This document shows, piece after piece, positions 40,198 to 50,570 of a stretch of 64,000 nucleotides of DNA (position 1 is the first letter of the stretch; each line of letters starts with the position of its first letter). The notes beneath the pieces are model-generated. The model had not been told where the DNA came from. It worked only from the letters and a program-made list of their open reading frames with translations, and did not search any database. The stretch spans positions 1 to 64,000 of the forward strand of contig NZ_JAHAMK010000012.1 of assembly GCF_018383585.1 (NCBI RefSeq), read 5' to 3'. This DNA is from Microvirga sp. 3-52 (GTDB lineage Bacteria; Pseudomonadota; Alphaproteobacteria; Rhizobiales; Beijerinckiaceae). The position numbers and the translations under genes are program-made.

Positions 40198-40233
40198 TGA
40201 AAGAGCCGCCTGCGAGGGCGGCTCTTTCATTTT
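40198..40233. terminator. Bidirectional terminator between mipA-like and PTPS-like genes
   Basis: Perfect 13-bp arms TGAAAGAGCCGCC / GGCGGCTCTTTCA with TTTT on the plus side; the A/T pairs at the base serve the opposite direction too. The flanking genes converge here. Confidence 0.88.
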
Positions 40234-40250
40234 AGAGAGTCGGGACGTTC

Positions 40251-40634
40251 TCAGGCCGCGAGCCTGTTGCCTGCTGCTTCGCCGCGATAGATGCAGCCTT
40301 CTGAGGAGCCAGGCATTCCGCGCTTGAGCTCGACCTCTTCAAGCCCCGGGAAGCGCGCCTTCACGAGCCTCCAGATATACGTCGTGACGTTCTCGAGCGA
40401 GGCAATGCCGATCTCAGGGTTGAGATCGAGATTGCCGTGATCCAGGCCCGATCCGTGCTCGCCTTTGATCTCTTTGATGTAGTTCTCGACATCATAGAGA
40501 TTGACCGGCCAGCCGTAGACCTCGTCGACAGCGCCACCGAAGGTGAGTTTGACGATGAAGGTATGTCCATGCAGCCCGGAATAGGGGGCCACCGAGTGGG
40601 CAGCCTCGAACGTAAACTCGCAATATGTCTTCAT
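40251..40634 (-). CDS. 6-pyruvoyltetrahydropterin synthase/QueD-like protein with altered active site
   Basis: 127 residues, same length and fold as E. coli QueD. FTFEAAH (His13) and LHGH (His22, His24) are the three zinc ligands, GLDHGNLD (about 64-70) supplies the Asp/His pair, and GCIYRGE closes the protein as in QueD. The catalytic Cys that normally precedes LHGH is absent (AAHSVAPYSGLHGH), and the Lys-Glu that anchors the pterin appears replaced around ELKRGMPG. It may therefore bind or transform a different pterin. It lies 317 nt downstream of the DcpA-like gene on the same strand; no queC/queE nearby. Confidence 0.8.
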   Translation of the reverse strand: MKTYCEFTFEAAHSVAPYSGLHGHTFIVKLTFGGAVDEVYGWPVNLYDVENYIKEIKGEHGSGLDHGNLDLNPEIGIASLENVTTYIWRLVKARFPGLEEVELKRGMPGSSEGCIYRGEAAGNRLAA

Positions 40635-40951
40635 TCACCTTGCTCCCGTCACCGGTTCTCTGCTTGTTGCCAACCTACAGCAACAATCCCGAAAGTGGAT
40701 TCCACTTTCAGGATTGTTGCATCATTCTTGCCGAGCGCATCGTGTGGCGTGACCCAAAGGTCCGCGTCAGCGAAGGTCGGGATCCACTTTCCGCATAATG
40801 CGCTGGACGCGCAACCTGCTGAACATTCGATCCGCTTCGCATTCCTGCATTCAGGCTATGGAAAATGTACCTAGCATATTTCGCGTCACCGACAAAATCA
40901 CGCGGTGCTGCAATGCGATCCGCAATGCTTTGTACTGCATCGATCCGTTTC
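40635..40951. other. Spacer between DcpA-like and PTPS-like genes
   Basis: 317 nt without a gene. It is largely occupied by the palindromic repeat at 40681-40810; the rest shows no clear promoter or open frame. Confidence 0.5.
40681..40810. repeat. Double palindromic repeat, TCCACTTT family
   Basis: 40681-40719 is a hairpin of CAACAATCC and GAAAGTGGA with their complements, one mismatch in the stem. 40771-40805 is a second unit with GGATCCACTTTCCGCATAATGCGC, matching the second unit at 17117-17167. Same two-unit layout as there. Confidence 0.65.
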
Positions 40952-42901
40952 TTAAGCGACTTTGACCTTGTGCTTGAGCGCGGCCAGCGTATGGACCAGT
41001 TCCCGCGCCGGCTTGGGGCGCCCGAAATAATAGCCCTGCGCATCGGTGCAACCGGCGGCCTGGATCTGCCGCAACTGATCCTCTGTTTCGATACCCTCGG
41101 CCACCGTCGGCATTCCTAAGCTGGCGCCCAAGTTGGCGACTGACTGCACGATCGCGAGGCAATCCGCCCGCTGGGACATTTCCCGTACGAAGGATTGGTC
41201 GATCTTGATCTTATCGAACGGGAAGCTGCGCAGATAGCTCAGGGATGAATAGCCGGTTCCGAAATCGTCCATCGCGATCCGTACGCCGAGCCGGCGCAGC
41301 TGATGAAGGGTGGAGACGGTCATCTCATTGTCCTGGAGCAACACCGACTCGGTGATCTCCAGCTCCAGCCGGTTCGGAGCGAGCCCCGACGCCGCCAAAG
41401 CCCGGCTCACACTCTGCACGAGACCCCGGTTCCGGAACTGAATCGGCGAGAGATTGACGGCGACGTGGACGTCTCTCGGCCAAGTGGCCGCTTCCCTGCA
41501 GGCCTGCTCGATGATCCAATCGCCCAAGGGTGCGATGAGACCGGTATCTTCGATCACCGGGATGAATTCGGCAGGCGGAACGAGGCCGCGCTCGGGGTGG
41601 TGCCAGCGCAGGAGAGCCTCGAAGCCGCCGATCTCGTTCTTCTGGATGTTGATCTGAGGCTGATAGAACAGCTCGAACTCGCCGTTGGTCATCGCCTTGC
41701 GCAGGTCGACTTCCAGAACACGGCGGGCCTGAAGCTGCTCATCCATGTCCGGTTCGAAGAAGCGGAACGTACCCCGCCCGTCGGCCTTGGCGTGGTAAAG
41801 GGCCATATCGGCATGCTTCAGGATCTGGCTCGGCGTCATATTCCTCTGGGCCAAAGCGATGCCGATGCTCGTGCCGATGAAGAGTTCCTGTCCGTTCACG
41901 CTGAAGGGTGCACGCAGAGCCTCGACGATGCGCGATGCAAGGGCAGCGCTTTCCTCGGGCCTGCGGATCCCTGTCTGGAGGATGGCAAACTCATCGCCGC
42001 CGAACCGGGAAATCAGGTTTCGCACCTGGCCTTCACTGGCGGGAATGCAGGCGCGGAGGCGGTCGGCGACGGCCTTGAGCAGGTCGTCTCCCGTTTCGTG
42101 GCCGAAGGAATCGTTCACATCCTTGAAGTGATCCAGATCCAGATAGGAAACGGACACCGTGCGTCCGTTCGGCTTCAGGCGTGTGAGTGCGTGCTCGAGT
42201 TCGTTGCGGAGCACCACGCGATTGGGCAGACCCGTGAGCGCATCCTGATGCGCGAGGACATGCAATTCCTCATGGGCCCGTCCCAATAAACGATTATGCT
42301 TGTCGAGCAGGAAGATCAGGACAACTCCGACAAGGATCAGGCTGGCCGCAATGCCGGAGAAGGCCCAGTGCAGTCGGATCAATTCCTGCTGATCTTTCTG
42401 CACCAGTGCAGCGCCATGATTGTGGGCCACGGATGCAAGCTGCGCGAGCCTGCCTTCCAAGGGACGCAGAAGTTCAATCGCCTTTCTGGCCGCCTCCGGA
42501 TCCCGGCCGATTTCCGCGATGAAGGGCTGGGCTGCGGCGAGCGTCTGCTGGAACTCGCGAAGAGTGGCGTGATGTTCCGGATTGCGCTCGAGAAGGTCTT
42601 GAAAGCTTCCTTCGTTCAGCATCTGGGCTCTGCCGAGCAGGATATCGAAGCGCAGATCGACCTCGTCCTTGTCAATATGGCTTCCCGGCATCCCGAACTC
42701 GGCCAAGCGATGTTCGAGCCGAATAAACTCGGAAGCGGCTTGTCCCGCTTCCCAGGCCGGATTGTAGACGGAGATCTGCTGCAACGCACCTTGGCGTTGA
42801 ACGACGAGCACCGAAATGTAGACGCCCGCGATCAGGAAACCGCCGATGACAATCGCAATAACCGTTTTGAAGGTGCGCAGGGACAAGTACTGGGCCTCCA
42901 A
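40952..42901 (-). CDS. dcpA: DcpA-like membrane GGDEF-EAL cyclic-di-GMP enzyme
   Basis: 649 residues. TM1 is about 12-34, a periplasmic helical domain about 36-178, TM2 about 180-199, GGDEF about 212-380 and EAL about 395-640. The cyclase site GGDEF is intact (301-305); no I-site RxxD precedes it (QVRN). The phosphodiesterase residues look complete: EAL 428-430, Asn483, Glu515, DDFGTG 545-550, Lys566, Glu602. It may therefore both make and degrade cyclic di-GMP. It follows the PruR-like gene by 16 nt, as dcpA follows pruR in Agrobacterium, where pterin-bound PruR controls DcpA. The symbol is by analogy. Confidence 0.78.
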   Translation of the reverse strand: MEAQYLSLRTFKTVIAIVIGGFLIAGVYISVLVVQRQGALQQISVYNPAWEAGQAASEFIRLEHRLAEFGMPGSHIDKDEVDLRFDILLGRAQMLNEGSFQDLLERNPEHHATLREFQQTLAAAQPFIAEIGRDPEAARKAIELLRPLEGRLAQLASVAHNHGAALVQKDQQELIRLHWAFSGIAASLILVGVVLIFLLDKHNRLLGRAHEELHVLAHQDALTGLPNRVVLRNELEHALTRLKPNGRTVSVSYLDLDHFKDVNDSFGHETGDDLLKAVADRLRACIPASEGQVRNLISRFGGDEFAILQTGIRRPEESAALASRIVEALRAPFSVNGQELFIGTSIGIALAQRNMTPSQILKHADMALYHAKADGRGTFRFFEPDMDEQLQARRVLEVDLRKAMTNGEFELFYQPQINIQKNEIGGFEALLRWHHPERGLVPPAEFIPVIEDTGLIAPLGDWIIEQACREAATWPRDVHVAVNLSPIQFRNRGLVQSVSRALAASGLAPNRLELEITESVLLQDNEMTVSTLHQLRRLGVRIAMDDFGTGYSSLSYLRSFPFDKIKIDQSFVREMSQRADCLAIVQSVANLGASLGMPTVAEGIETEDQLRQIQAAGCTDAQGYYFGRPKPARELVHTLAALKHKVKVA

Positions 42902-42917
42902 GGCCTGCCGACGGCTG

Positions 42918-43436
42918 CTACTTCACTTCGATCTTGGCAACCTGCCACGCCGACCGGGCATAGTAGGTTTGGCTCTTGAGCTCGGGATTGCTGTCATACG
43001 GATAGACGATGAACAGCGGACCTTTGTCCCGCACGGGCATGTACTCGCCGTCACGTTTGAGCGCGAGAATCACGTTGTACTTCCCGAAATCCGCTAACGG
43101 GATTTCGGTGGCATAATCGTTCAGTGCGATGACCGAAACACGCTCCCCGCTCGCTCCAACCTGCTTCATCAGCTTGTCGAGGGAGACGCCCTCGAACTTG
43201 ACCTTGCCCTCGTACCATGGCGTCGTCGTCTCGATCGTAACCATGCCGAGGGATTCCAGCATCGCGCGATCGAACTGGGCGGTGTTGTCCTTGTTGGTCA
43301 CGCCGATCTTGCCCGAGATCGTGAGGATCGGCCGCTCCTTCGGGGCAGCCAGCGACGCAGCATATGCCACGCTGATGATCCCTAGAAACGCGACAAACGT
43401 TCCTAGCAGGCCCGTTCTCGTCTTGGCGCCAAGCAT
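42918..43436 (-). CDS. pruR: PruR-like secreted molybdopterin-oxidoreductase-fold protein
   Basis: 172 residues with a signal peptide (about 1-26, cleavage near AYA-A). The mature domain is the sulfite-oxidase-type pterin-binding fold in miniature: VTIETTTPWYEGKVKFEGVSLDKLMKQVGA, VSVIALNDYATEIPLADF, GPLFIVYPYDSNPE, and SAWQVAKIEV. The protein has no cysteine at all, so it cannot coordinate molybdenum as sulfite oxidase does; a ligand-sensing role is more likely. In Agrobacterium, PruR is a periplasmic pterin-responsive partner of DcpA. It is the first gene of the pair. The symbol is by analogy. Confidence 0.75.
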   Translation of the reverse strand: MLGAKTRTGLLGTFVAFLGIISVAYAASLAAPKERPILTISGKIGVTNKDNTAQFDRAMLESLGMVTIETTTPWYEGKVKFEGVSLDKLMKQVGASGERVSVIALNDYATEIPLADFGKYNVILALKRDGEYMPVRDKGPLFIVYPYDSNPELKSQTYYARSAWQVAKIEVK

Positions 43437-43595
43437 GCAGACCCCCTACGGAAAATTAATATAAGAGATAGAAACACATAAAATTGTTCAAAGTGTTACA
43501 CAACTCTGCTCCGGAAGTAAAAGCGGCGAAACTGCCCTTGGTATTTTGTAATGGTTATTTGAACGTAACGGTATGGAATCCTAAGCTGGATCTAC

Positions 43596-43630
43596 AAAGA
43601 AAAGCCGCCTCGCACTGTAGCGCGAAGCGG
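43596..43630 (-). terminator. Terminator of the dioxygenase gene
   Basis: On the minus strand a 10-bp stem with two G-U pairs (43605-43614 against 43621-43630, loop CTACAG) is followed by CTTTTCTTT; 44 nt after the stop. Confidence 0.7.
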
Positions 43631-43673
43631 TTTCAGGTTCCTGGGCCGTTCAAGCGGCGGAAATCAGCAGATA

Positions 43674-44612
43674 TCAGAGAGGCTTGAGACCTGCTTCGAT
43701 CTGTGCCCGGCGCGGCTCCAGAAAGGGCGGCAGGGCCAGACGTTCCCCAAGCTTGTCCATGGGCTCGTCGGTGGCAAAGCCCGGGCCGTCGGTGGCGATC
43801 TCGAACAGGATTCCGTTCGGCTCGCGGAAGTAGAGGCTCCGGAAGTAGTAGCGGTCGACCGGGCCGCTGGAAGGCGCACGCAAGGATTGCAGGCGCTCCC
43901 AGCATTCCTGATAGGTCTGCTCGTTGGGCGTGCGAAAGGCCACGTGGTGGACTCCACCCGCGCCCGGCCGGGCCGGGGCCAGGCCGGGCTCGACCGCCAC
44001 ATGGAGCTCCGCCGCCGGTCCGCCCTCACCCATCTCGAACACATGAACCGGCGTATCGCCGACGCGGTATTCGCGGGCAGCGCGCATGTCCATCGCTTCC
44101 GTCAGAACGCGAGCCGTGCGCTCGAGCTTCGGGACGCTGATCCGGATCGGGCCGAGACCCCGGATCTGGTACTCGACCGGCACGGGACTGCGCTCCCACG
44201 GATGAACCTCTCCCTCCCCGCCATCGTCGACGAGGCTGAGGCGCTGGCCTTCGAAATCCTCGAAATCGAGGATGAGCCGTCCATCACGCTCCACAATTCG
44301 TTCACTGCTGACGCTGAGGCTCTCAAAACGGTCCTTCCACCATTGCAGCGCCTTCTCTCCGCTCACGCGCAGGGCTGTCTGCGAGATGCTGTGCGTGCCG
44401 CGGCGCTCGCGCTCGACTGGCCAGTCGAAGAAGGTGATATCGGTGCCGGGGGAGGCCTTTCCGTCGGCATAAAACAGGTGATAGGCGCTCACGTCGTCCT
44501 GATTCACCGTCTTCTTGACAAGACGCATCCCTAACGACTGCGTGTAGAAGGCGTGATTGGCCGGTGCATCGGCCGTCACGGCCGTCAAATGGTGAATACC
44601 CGTCAGCTTCAT
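43674..44612 (-). CDS. Ring-cleaving extradiol dioxygenase (MhqO/PcpA-like, VOC)
   Basis: 312 residues from [19 protein letters not shown]. Two VOC modules are present; probable Fe(II) ligands are His in GIHHLT (about 7), His in GVHHVAF and Glu in [14 protein letters not shown]. This matches the hydroquinone-cleaving MhqO/PcpA-like group, which opens aromatic or quinol rings or resists quinone stress. The chosen start omits 31 in-frame residues upstream. It is a single gene; neighbours on the same strand are unrelated. Confidence 0.88.
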   Translation of the reverse strand: MKLTGIHHLTAVTADAPANHAFYTQSLGMRLVKKTVNQDDVSAYHLFYADGKASPGTDITFFDWPVERERRGTHSISQTALRVSGEKALQWWKDRFESLSVSSERIVERDGRLILDFEDFEGQRLSLVDDGGEGEVHPWERSPVPVEYQIRGLGPIRISVPKLERTARVLTEAMDMRAAREYRVGDTPVHVFEMGEGGPAAELHVAVEPGLAPARPGAGGVHHVAFRTPNEQTYQECWERLQSLRAPSSGPVDRYYFRSLYFREPNGILFEIATDGPGFATDEPMDKLGERLALPPFLEPRRAQIEAGLKPL

Positions 44613-44756
44613 GGCGCTGTCTCCATCAATGTTGCGATGAAGATAGACCTGCGGTGGTGCCGTTACGAGCCTGCGGGACGCCAAGTCAATCTTGCTGAAA
44701 CGCAAGAACGCCCCAGCCTTCGGCCGGGCGTTTGCGGAATTGAAAGACGCTGGACG

Positions 44757-46193
44757 TCAGGCTGCTTTGGCCCGCAGATCGTCCGGCGTGACATCCTCCG
44801 GGATCGGGCAGCGATAGTCGCGCCCGCCATTGCGCTCCTTCAGCTCCGCCTTGGCGCGGGCGACCAGATCCGGGTTGCGCAACACGTCGGCGGCAGTCGC
44901 CGCCATGGCCTTGGCGGCCAGCACCATACCCTTGTGGGCGGCGGGGAGATTGCCCTGCGTGACGAGCTGCCAGGTGTGGAACGGCGTGCCGATGGCAAAG
45001 CAGGCGGTGTGACATTGCACCGTCGGCACGATCCAGCTCACGTCACCCACATCGGTGGTGCCCATCATGACCTCCTCGCGGGTCGGCATGGCGAGCACGC
45101 CGTCATGGAGCACTTTGGTTCTCAGCGAAAGATCGTGCGGTTTGACGCTTGCCAGGATCTCGTCATCCGTCAGCGCCGTTCGCTGGAGCTTTTCCGCGAA
45201 AGCGTAATCGGACCTGTCGAAACCGGGCGGTCCGAGGCGGCGCATGTTCTCGTACATGGCCTCCTGCAGGGCCTTGTTGGGCAGCACGTTCGACGTGGCG
45301 TCCGTAATCTGCACGGTGACGGAAGTTTCCGTCATCAGCGCCGCGCCCTCCGCGATCTTCTTCACGCGCTCGAACAGACGCTCGGCGTCGGGCAGGTGCG
45401 GCGAGCGCACGAGGTAGAGCGATTCCGCGAAGGCCTGCACAACGTTCGGCGCATCGCCGCCGGTGTTGGTGGTGGCGTAATGCACGCGCGCATCGGAAGG
45501 CATGTGCTCGCGCATGTAGTTCACGCCCACATTCATCAGTTCCACCGCATCGAGCGCGGAGCGGCCCACATGGGGTGCCGCCGCCGCGTGCGCCGCGCGG
45601 CCCTTGAAGCGGAAGTATGCCTGGATGCAGGCGAGCGACGAGGTGGTCTGCACCTCGTTCACGACGCTCGGATGCCAGCAGAAGGCGGCATCGAGATCAT
45701 GGAACAGGCCGGCGCGGGCCATGAAGGTCTTGCCCGAACCGCTCTCCTCCGCCGGACAGCCGTAATAGCGCACCGTGCCGGCGATTCCTTCCGCAGCGAG
45801 CGCGTCCTTGAGGGCGACAGCCGCCAGTGCGGATCCTGCCCCCAGCAGGTTGTGGCCGCAGCCGTGGCCCGGCGTGCCCTTTACCGTGGGAGCATGTTCG
45901 GTGCGGGCGGATTCCTGGGCCAGATCGGGCAGGGCGTCGAACTCGCCGAGGATGCCCACGACGGGGCCGCCGTTCCCGAATTCCGCAATGAAGGCCGTCG
46001 CCATGCCGCCGGCATTCTTCATGATGCGAAAGCCTTCGCGCTCCAGCATGGCGATCTGCTCTTGGACGGCGCGATGCTCCTCGAAAGCCAGTTCCGGCGC
46101 GGCCCAGATCCGTTCGCTCAAGGCACAGTAGTCTCCAGCCTTGGCATCGACTTGACGGGCAACGGCTTCAAGGCTCAGGCGATCGTTATGCAT
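44757..46193 (-). CDS. M20D amidohydrolase (AbgB/aminoacylase-like)
   Basis: 478 residues from MHNDRLSLEAV; ATG 46211 would add 6. Metal-binding signatures are GTPGHGCGHNLLG, PAEESGSGK and HPSVVNEVQ, with dimerisation-domain SSLACIQAYFRFKGRAAHAAAAPHVGRSALDA between. It resembles p-aminobenzoyl-glutamate hydrolase subunit B and related peptidases that remove an amide-linked group. The AbgA partner is not present. A 14-bp perfect palindrome spans the start codon. Confidence 0.88.
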   Translation of the reverse strand: MHNDRLSLEAVARQVDAKAGDYCALSERIWAAPELAFEEHRAVQEQIAMLEREGFRIMKNAGGMATAFIAEFGNGGPVVGILGEFDALPDLAQESARTEHAPTVKGTPGHGCGHNLLGAGSALAAVALKDALAAEGIAGTVRYYGCPAEESGSGKTFMARAGLFHDLDAAFCWHPSVVNEVQTTSSLACIQAYFRFKGRAAHAAAAPHVGRSALDAVELMNVGVNYMREHMPSDARVHYATTNTGGDAPNVVQAFAESLYLVRSPHLPDAERLFERVKKIAEGAALMTETSVTVQITDATSNVLPNKALQEAMYENMRRLGPPGFDRSDYAFAEKLQRTALTDDEILASVKPHDLSLRTKVLHDGVLAMPTREEVMMGTTDVGDVSWIVPTVQCHTACFAIGTPFHTWQLVTQGNLPAAHKGMVLAAKAMAATAADVLRNPDLVARAKAELKERNGGRDYRCPIPEDVTPDDLRAKAA

Positions 46194-46197
46194 AACG
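46184..46197. promoter_or_regulatory. Palindrome across the M20D start codon
   Basis: CGTTATGCATAACG is perfectly self-complementary and contains the ATG of the amidohydrolase gene. Such a site could be a repressor operator, but no regulator gene is beside it. Confidence 0.4.
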
Positions 46198-46335
46198 TAA
46201 TGATGTCTCATGAAGTGGGATCGGCGCGAACACTATCAGGTTCGCATCGGGACGGAAGGGCAGAGGCCGTTCACCTATCGCAGTGCAGACAAGCCGAAAC
46301 CGCATGCACGCTTCGCCGCTGCTCATCCTCTCCTA

Positions 46336-46378
46336 CGTCATGGCCACCTGACTCGATCCGGGGATCAGTCCCGGCCAT
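46336..46378. repeat. Degraded CTTGT-type palindrome
   Basis: CGTCATGGCC at 46336-46345 and CCCGGCCAT at 46370-46378 are outer arms like type B, but the centre is disrupted (GATCCGGGGATCAGT). Located in the intergenic region between convergent-like tails; low certainty. Confidence 0.4.
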
Positions 46379-46473
46379 CCGATACGGAAGTGCGCGGCGC
46401 TCCACATCATCGAGATCACTGACGAGGCCGGTGGCGACGCCCGGGAGAAGATGACGCGCCAAGCAAAATGCCT

Positions 46474-48327
<1,854 letters not shown>

Positions 48328-48425
48328 CGGCGCGTCTCATTATCTTCGACCCGAATCAGAGGGCGAGGGGCGCAATGATGCAACAATCTTTGTCTTTGGG
48401 GTGACGATCGCGCTAAGTTGATGAC

Positions 48426-49970
48426 CTACCCGACCGCAAAAAGATCCCGCGTCTCGGGCGCCTGCGGCTCCTCGAACGCGTTCGGGTCGCCAGGGCCGGT
48501 TTCCCAGCCGAGATCGGGCAGCGCGATGATGCGCAGGCCCCGCGGATCGTTGCGGGTCACGACGATGTTGCGGCTTTCCATATAGGCGATGAGGCGCCGG
48601 GCCCGGCCGGGAGAGCGGCTGCCGCAGGCGCGGGCGATCTCGCCGTCGGGTGGGCAGGCCGAACCTTCCATGGCCGCACGCGCAATGAGCAGGAACACCC
48701 CCTGGATGTCCTCGGCCAGATCGGCCGCGAAGGCGATCGCGCGGTCCCATTCAGTCCCCTCGGCGGTCGCCGTATCGACGCCCGCGCGGGCGACCGCCAG
48801 GCGTCGGCGGAAGGCGTTGAGGTTCAAAGACTCGCCGGAGACGCGGCGGATGCGGCAGCGGACGAGAAAATCCTGATACAGAACGGCGACCGACCGGAAG
48901 GCAGCCTCCGGGTCGTCGAGGATTTCTCGCAGGATCGCATCGAGGGCGGCCTCGCGCTCGGCCTTGGACTGCTCCGTTTCCTGGGCCTGGGGTTCCGGCG
49001 CGGCAGCTGGGCGGGTGCGCGCGAGCTGGGCCAGGAGATCGTTGGTGGTCGGAGCCGGAGGCGGCGGGGGTGCGCGGCGCGGCATGACCGGGCGGGCGAT
49101 CACCTCGTCCTCCCCGGCCTTGAAGATGAGGTCGCGGGCCTCTTCCTTCGGCTGCTCGGGAAGCGGCATGAGCTTGAAGGTGCCGCTGCGGGTCGAGGTC
49201 TCGACCTCGCCGATGCGAATCGGCAGCGGGCGGCGTGAAAGGGCCGGGCCGAGAGCCACGAAGTGACCGCGCTCGAGATCGCGGAACATCTCGGCCTGGC
49301 GGCGCTCCATGCCCAGAAGGTCGGCGGCGCGAGCCATGTCGATGTCGAGGAAGGTTCGGCCCATGAGGAAGTTGGACGCTTCGGCCGCGACGTTCTTGGC
49401 GAGCTTGGCGAGGCGCTGGGTGGCGATGATGCCGGCGAGCCCGCGCTTGCGGCCGCGGCACATGAGGTTGGTCATGGCGCCGAGAGAGACCTTTCGCGCT
49501 TCGTCCGACACGTCGCCGGCAGCGGCGGGCGCGAAGAGCTGCGCCTCGTCCACCACCACGAGCATGGGATACCAGTAATCGCGCTCCGCATCGAAGAGGC
49601 CGCCGAGGAAGGCGGCGGCGCAGCGCATCTGCGCCTCGGCATCAAGGCCCTCCAGGCTCAACACCACGGAGACCCTGTGCTGGCGCACGCGGGCGGCGAT
49701 GCGTTGAAGATCGCCCTCGCTGCGGGAGGCATCGACCACCACATGGCCGAACTTGTCGGCCAGCGTGACGAAATCGCCTTCCGGATCGATGATGGCCTGC
49801 TGAACGAGATTGGCACTCTGTTCGAGAAGGCGGCGCAGGAGATGCGACTTGCCGGAACCGGAATTGCCCTGGACGAGCAGACGCGTCGCCAGAAGCTCTT
49901 CCAGATCGAGCAGTGCCGATTGTCCTCCGGGGGCGGAGGATGCCTGTCCCATGTCGATGCCGACCTTCAT
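48426..49970 (-). CDS. HerA/VirB4-like ATP-binding protein
   Basis: 514 residues. Walker A is LVQGNSGSGKSHLLRRLLE (about 33-51) and IIDPEGDFVTLADKF follows, as in DUF87/HerA. A Walker B-like MLVVVDEAQLFAP and RGRKRGLAGIIATQRLAKL fit a hexameric translocase fold. From about 300 it has a Pro-rich linker (RRAPPPPPAPTT) and a C-terminal helical domain with a possible winged helix (ACGSRSPGRARRLIAYMESRNIVV). No NurA nuclease is nearby, so the DNA-end-processing role of archaeal HerA is not implied. GGGAGG precedes the ATG. Confidence 0.83.
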   Translation of the reverse strand: MKVGIDMGQASSAPGGQSALLDLEELLATRLLVQGNSGSGKSHLLRRLLEQSANLVQQAIIDPEGDFVTLADKFGHVVVDASRSEGDLQRIAARVRQHRVSVVLSLEGLDAEAQMRCAAAFLGGLFDAERDYWYPMLVVVDEAQLFAPAAAGDVSDEARKVSLGAMTNLMCRGRKRGLAGIIATQRLAKLAKNVAAEASNFLMGRTFLDIDMARAADLLGMERRQAEMFRDLERGHFVALGPALSRRPLPIRIGEVETSTRSGTFKLMPLPEQPKEEARDLIFKAGEDEVIARPVMPRRAPPPPPAPTTNDLLAQLARTRPAAAPEPQAQETEQSKAEREAALDAILREILDDPEAAFRSVAVLYQDFLVRCRIRRVSGESLNLNAFRRRLAVARAGVDTATAEGTEWDRAIAFAADLAEDIQGVFLLIARAAMEGSACPPDGEIARACGSRSPGRARRLIAYMESRNIVVTRNDPRGLRIIALPDLGWETGPGDPNAFEEPQAPETRDLFAVG

Positions 49971-50165
49971 CAGCCTCCCTCTTGTGATCGCGAAACCGGC
50001 TTGGTCCTAACACGGCAGGGCTTAAGGAAGTGCCGGGTCGCTGTCAGTCCTCCACAGGCGAAATGCGCTTTCCCCAGCCATGACGCCGCAGGTTTTGCGA
50101 AACCTGCCCGCCCCCGGACCATTGACATTCAGGACGTCCGTAAGCCTCGATAGAGGAGAAGATCG

Positions 50166-50408
50166 GTGCCCGTCGAGCCTTCCGTCAGTCGAGCCGTTCC
50201 GGCCGTCTTCGGCGAAGAGGGAAGCCGGCCGGGCGTTCTCAAGGCCGCCGCCGATCGTTCCATCCTCCAGGAGGATCCAGGCGGGCCGATGCTTCCGCCG
50301 GCCGGCGCATCGCGCGCGGAGACGATTTTCGCGACCGTCGGAATCGTCCTGCTGTTGATCCTGGTCGTCTCGTTCCTCTGGACCTTGTTTCGTCAGCGTC
50401 GTCGATAA
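50166..50408 (+). CDS. 80-aa single-span membrane protein, unknown function
   Basis: GTG start with GAGGAG about 7 nt upstream. Residues 1-50 are hydrophilic and Pro/Gly-rich (PVEPSVSRAVPAVFGEEGSRPG...). Residues about 54-74 form one transmembrane helix (IFATVGIVLLLILVVSFLWTL), followed by FRQRRR, predicting the C-terminus inside. No family recognised. It lies upstream of the TetR gene but 160 nt away, so is probably independent. Confidence 0.6.
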   Translation: MPVEPSVSRAVPAVFGEEGSRPGVLKAAADRSILQEDPGGPMLPPAGASRAETIFATVGIVLLLILVVSFLWTLFRQRRR

Positions 50409-50532
50409 GGATTTCGACGGATGTGGATCACACGCGCTCGCAGCGACCGGGGGCCGATCCGGCCTGAAGCTTTGCACCCGCCAGACGACATCAGCCCAAA
50501 TCCGATTCGACTTCCGAACCGGTCTGGCGTAC

Positions 50533-50550
50533 ACTGACTGTCCAGTCAGT
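50533..50550. promoter_or_regulatory. TetR-type operator upstream of the efflux operon
   Basis: ACTGACTG-TC-CAGTCAGT is a perfect 18-bp palindrome, 20 nt before the TetR gene start. It matches the style of TetR/AcrR operators with ACTGACT half-sites; repression of the downstream operon by the adjacent TetR protein is inferred. Confidence 0.72.
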
Positions 50551-50570
50551 CATTTTGCTTCGAGGAACGT

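Noticed and set aside
43484-43687. 67-residue plus-strand frame
   Set aside because: It runs through a terminator hairpin and lacks a ribosome binding site.
44553-46454. 633-residue plus-strand frame
   Set aside because: Antisense to the M20D amidohydrolase, with His/Arg-rich nonsense composition.
48426-49970. HerA-NurA type defence or end-resection system
   Set aside because: No NurA, SIR2, DUF4297 or other defence partner lies beside it.
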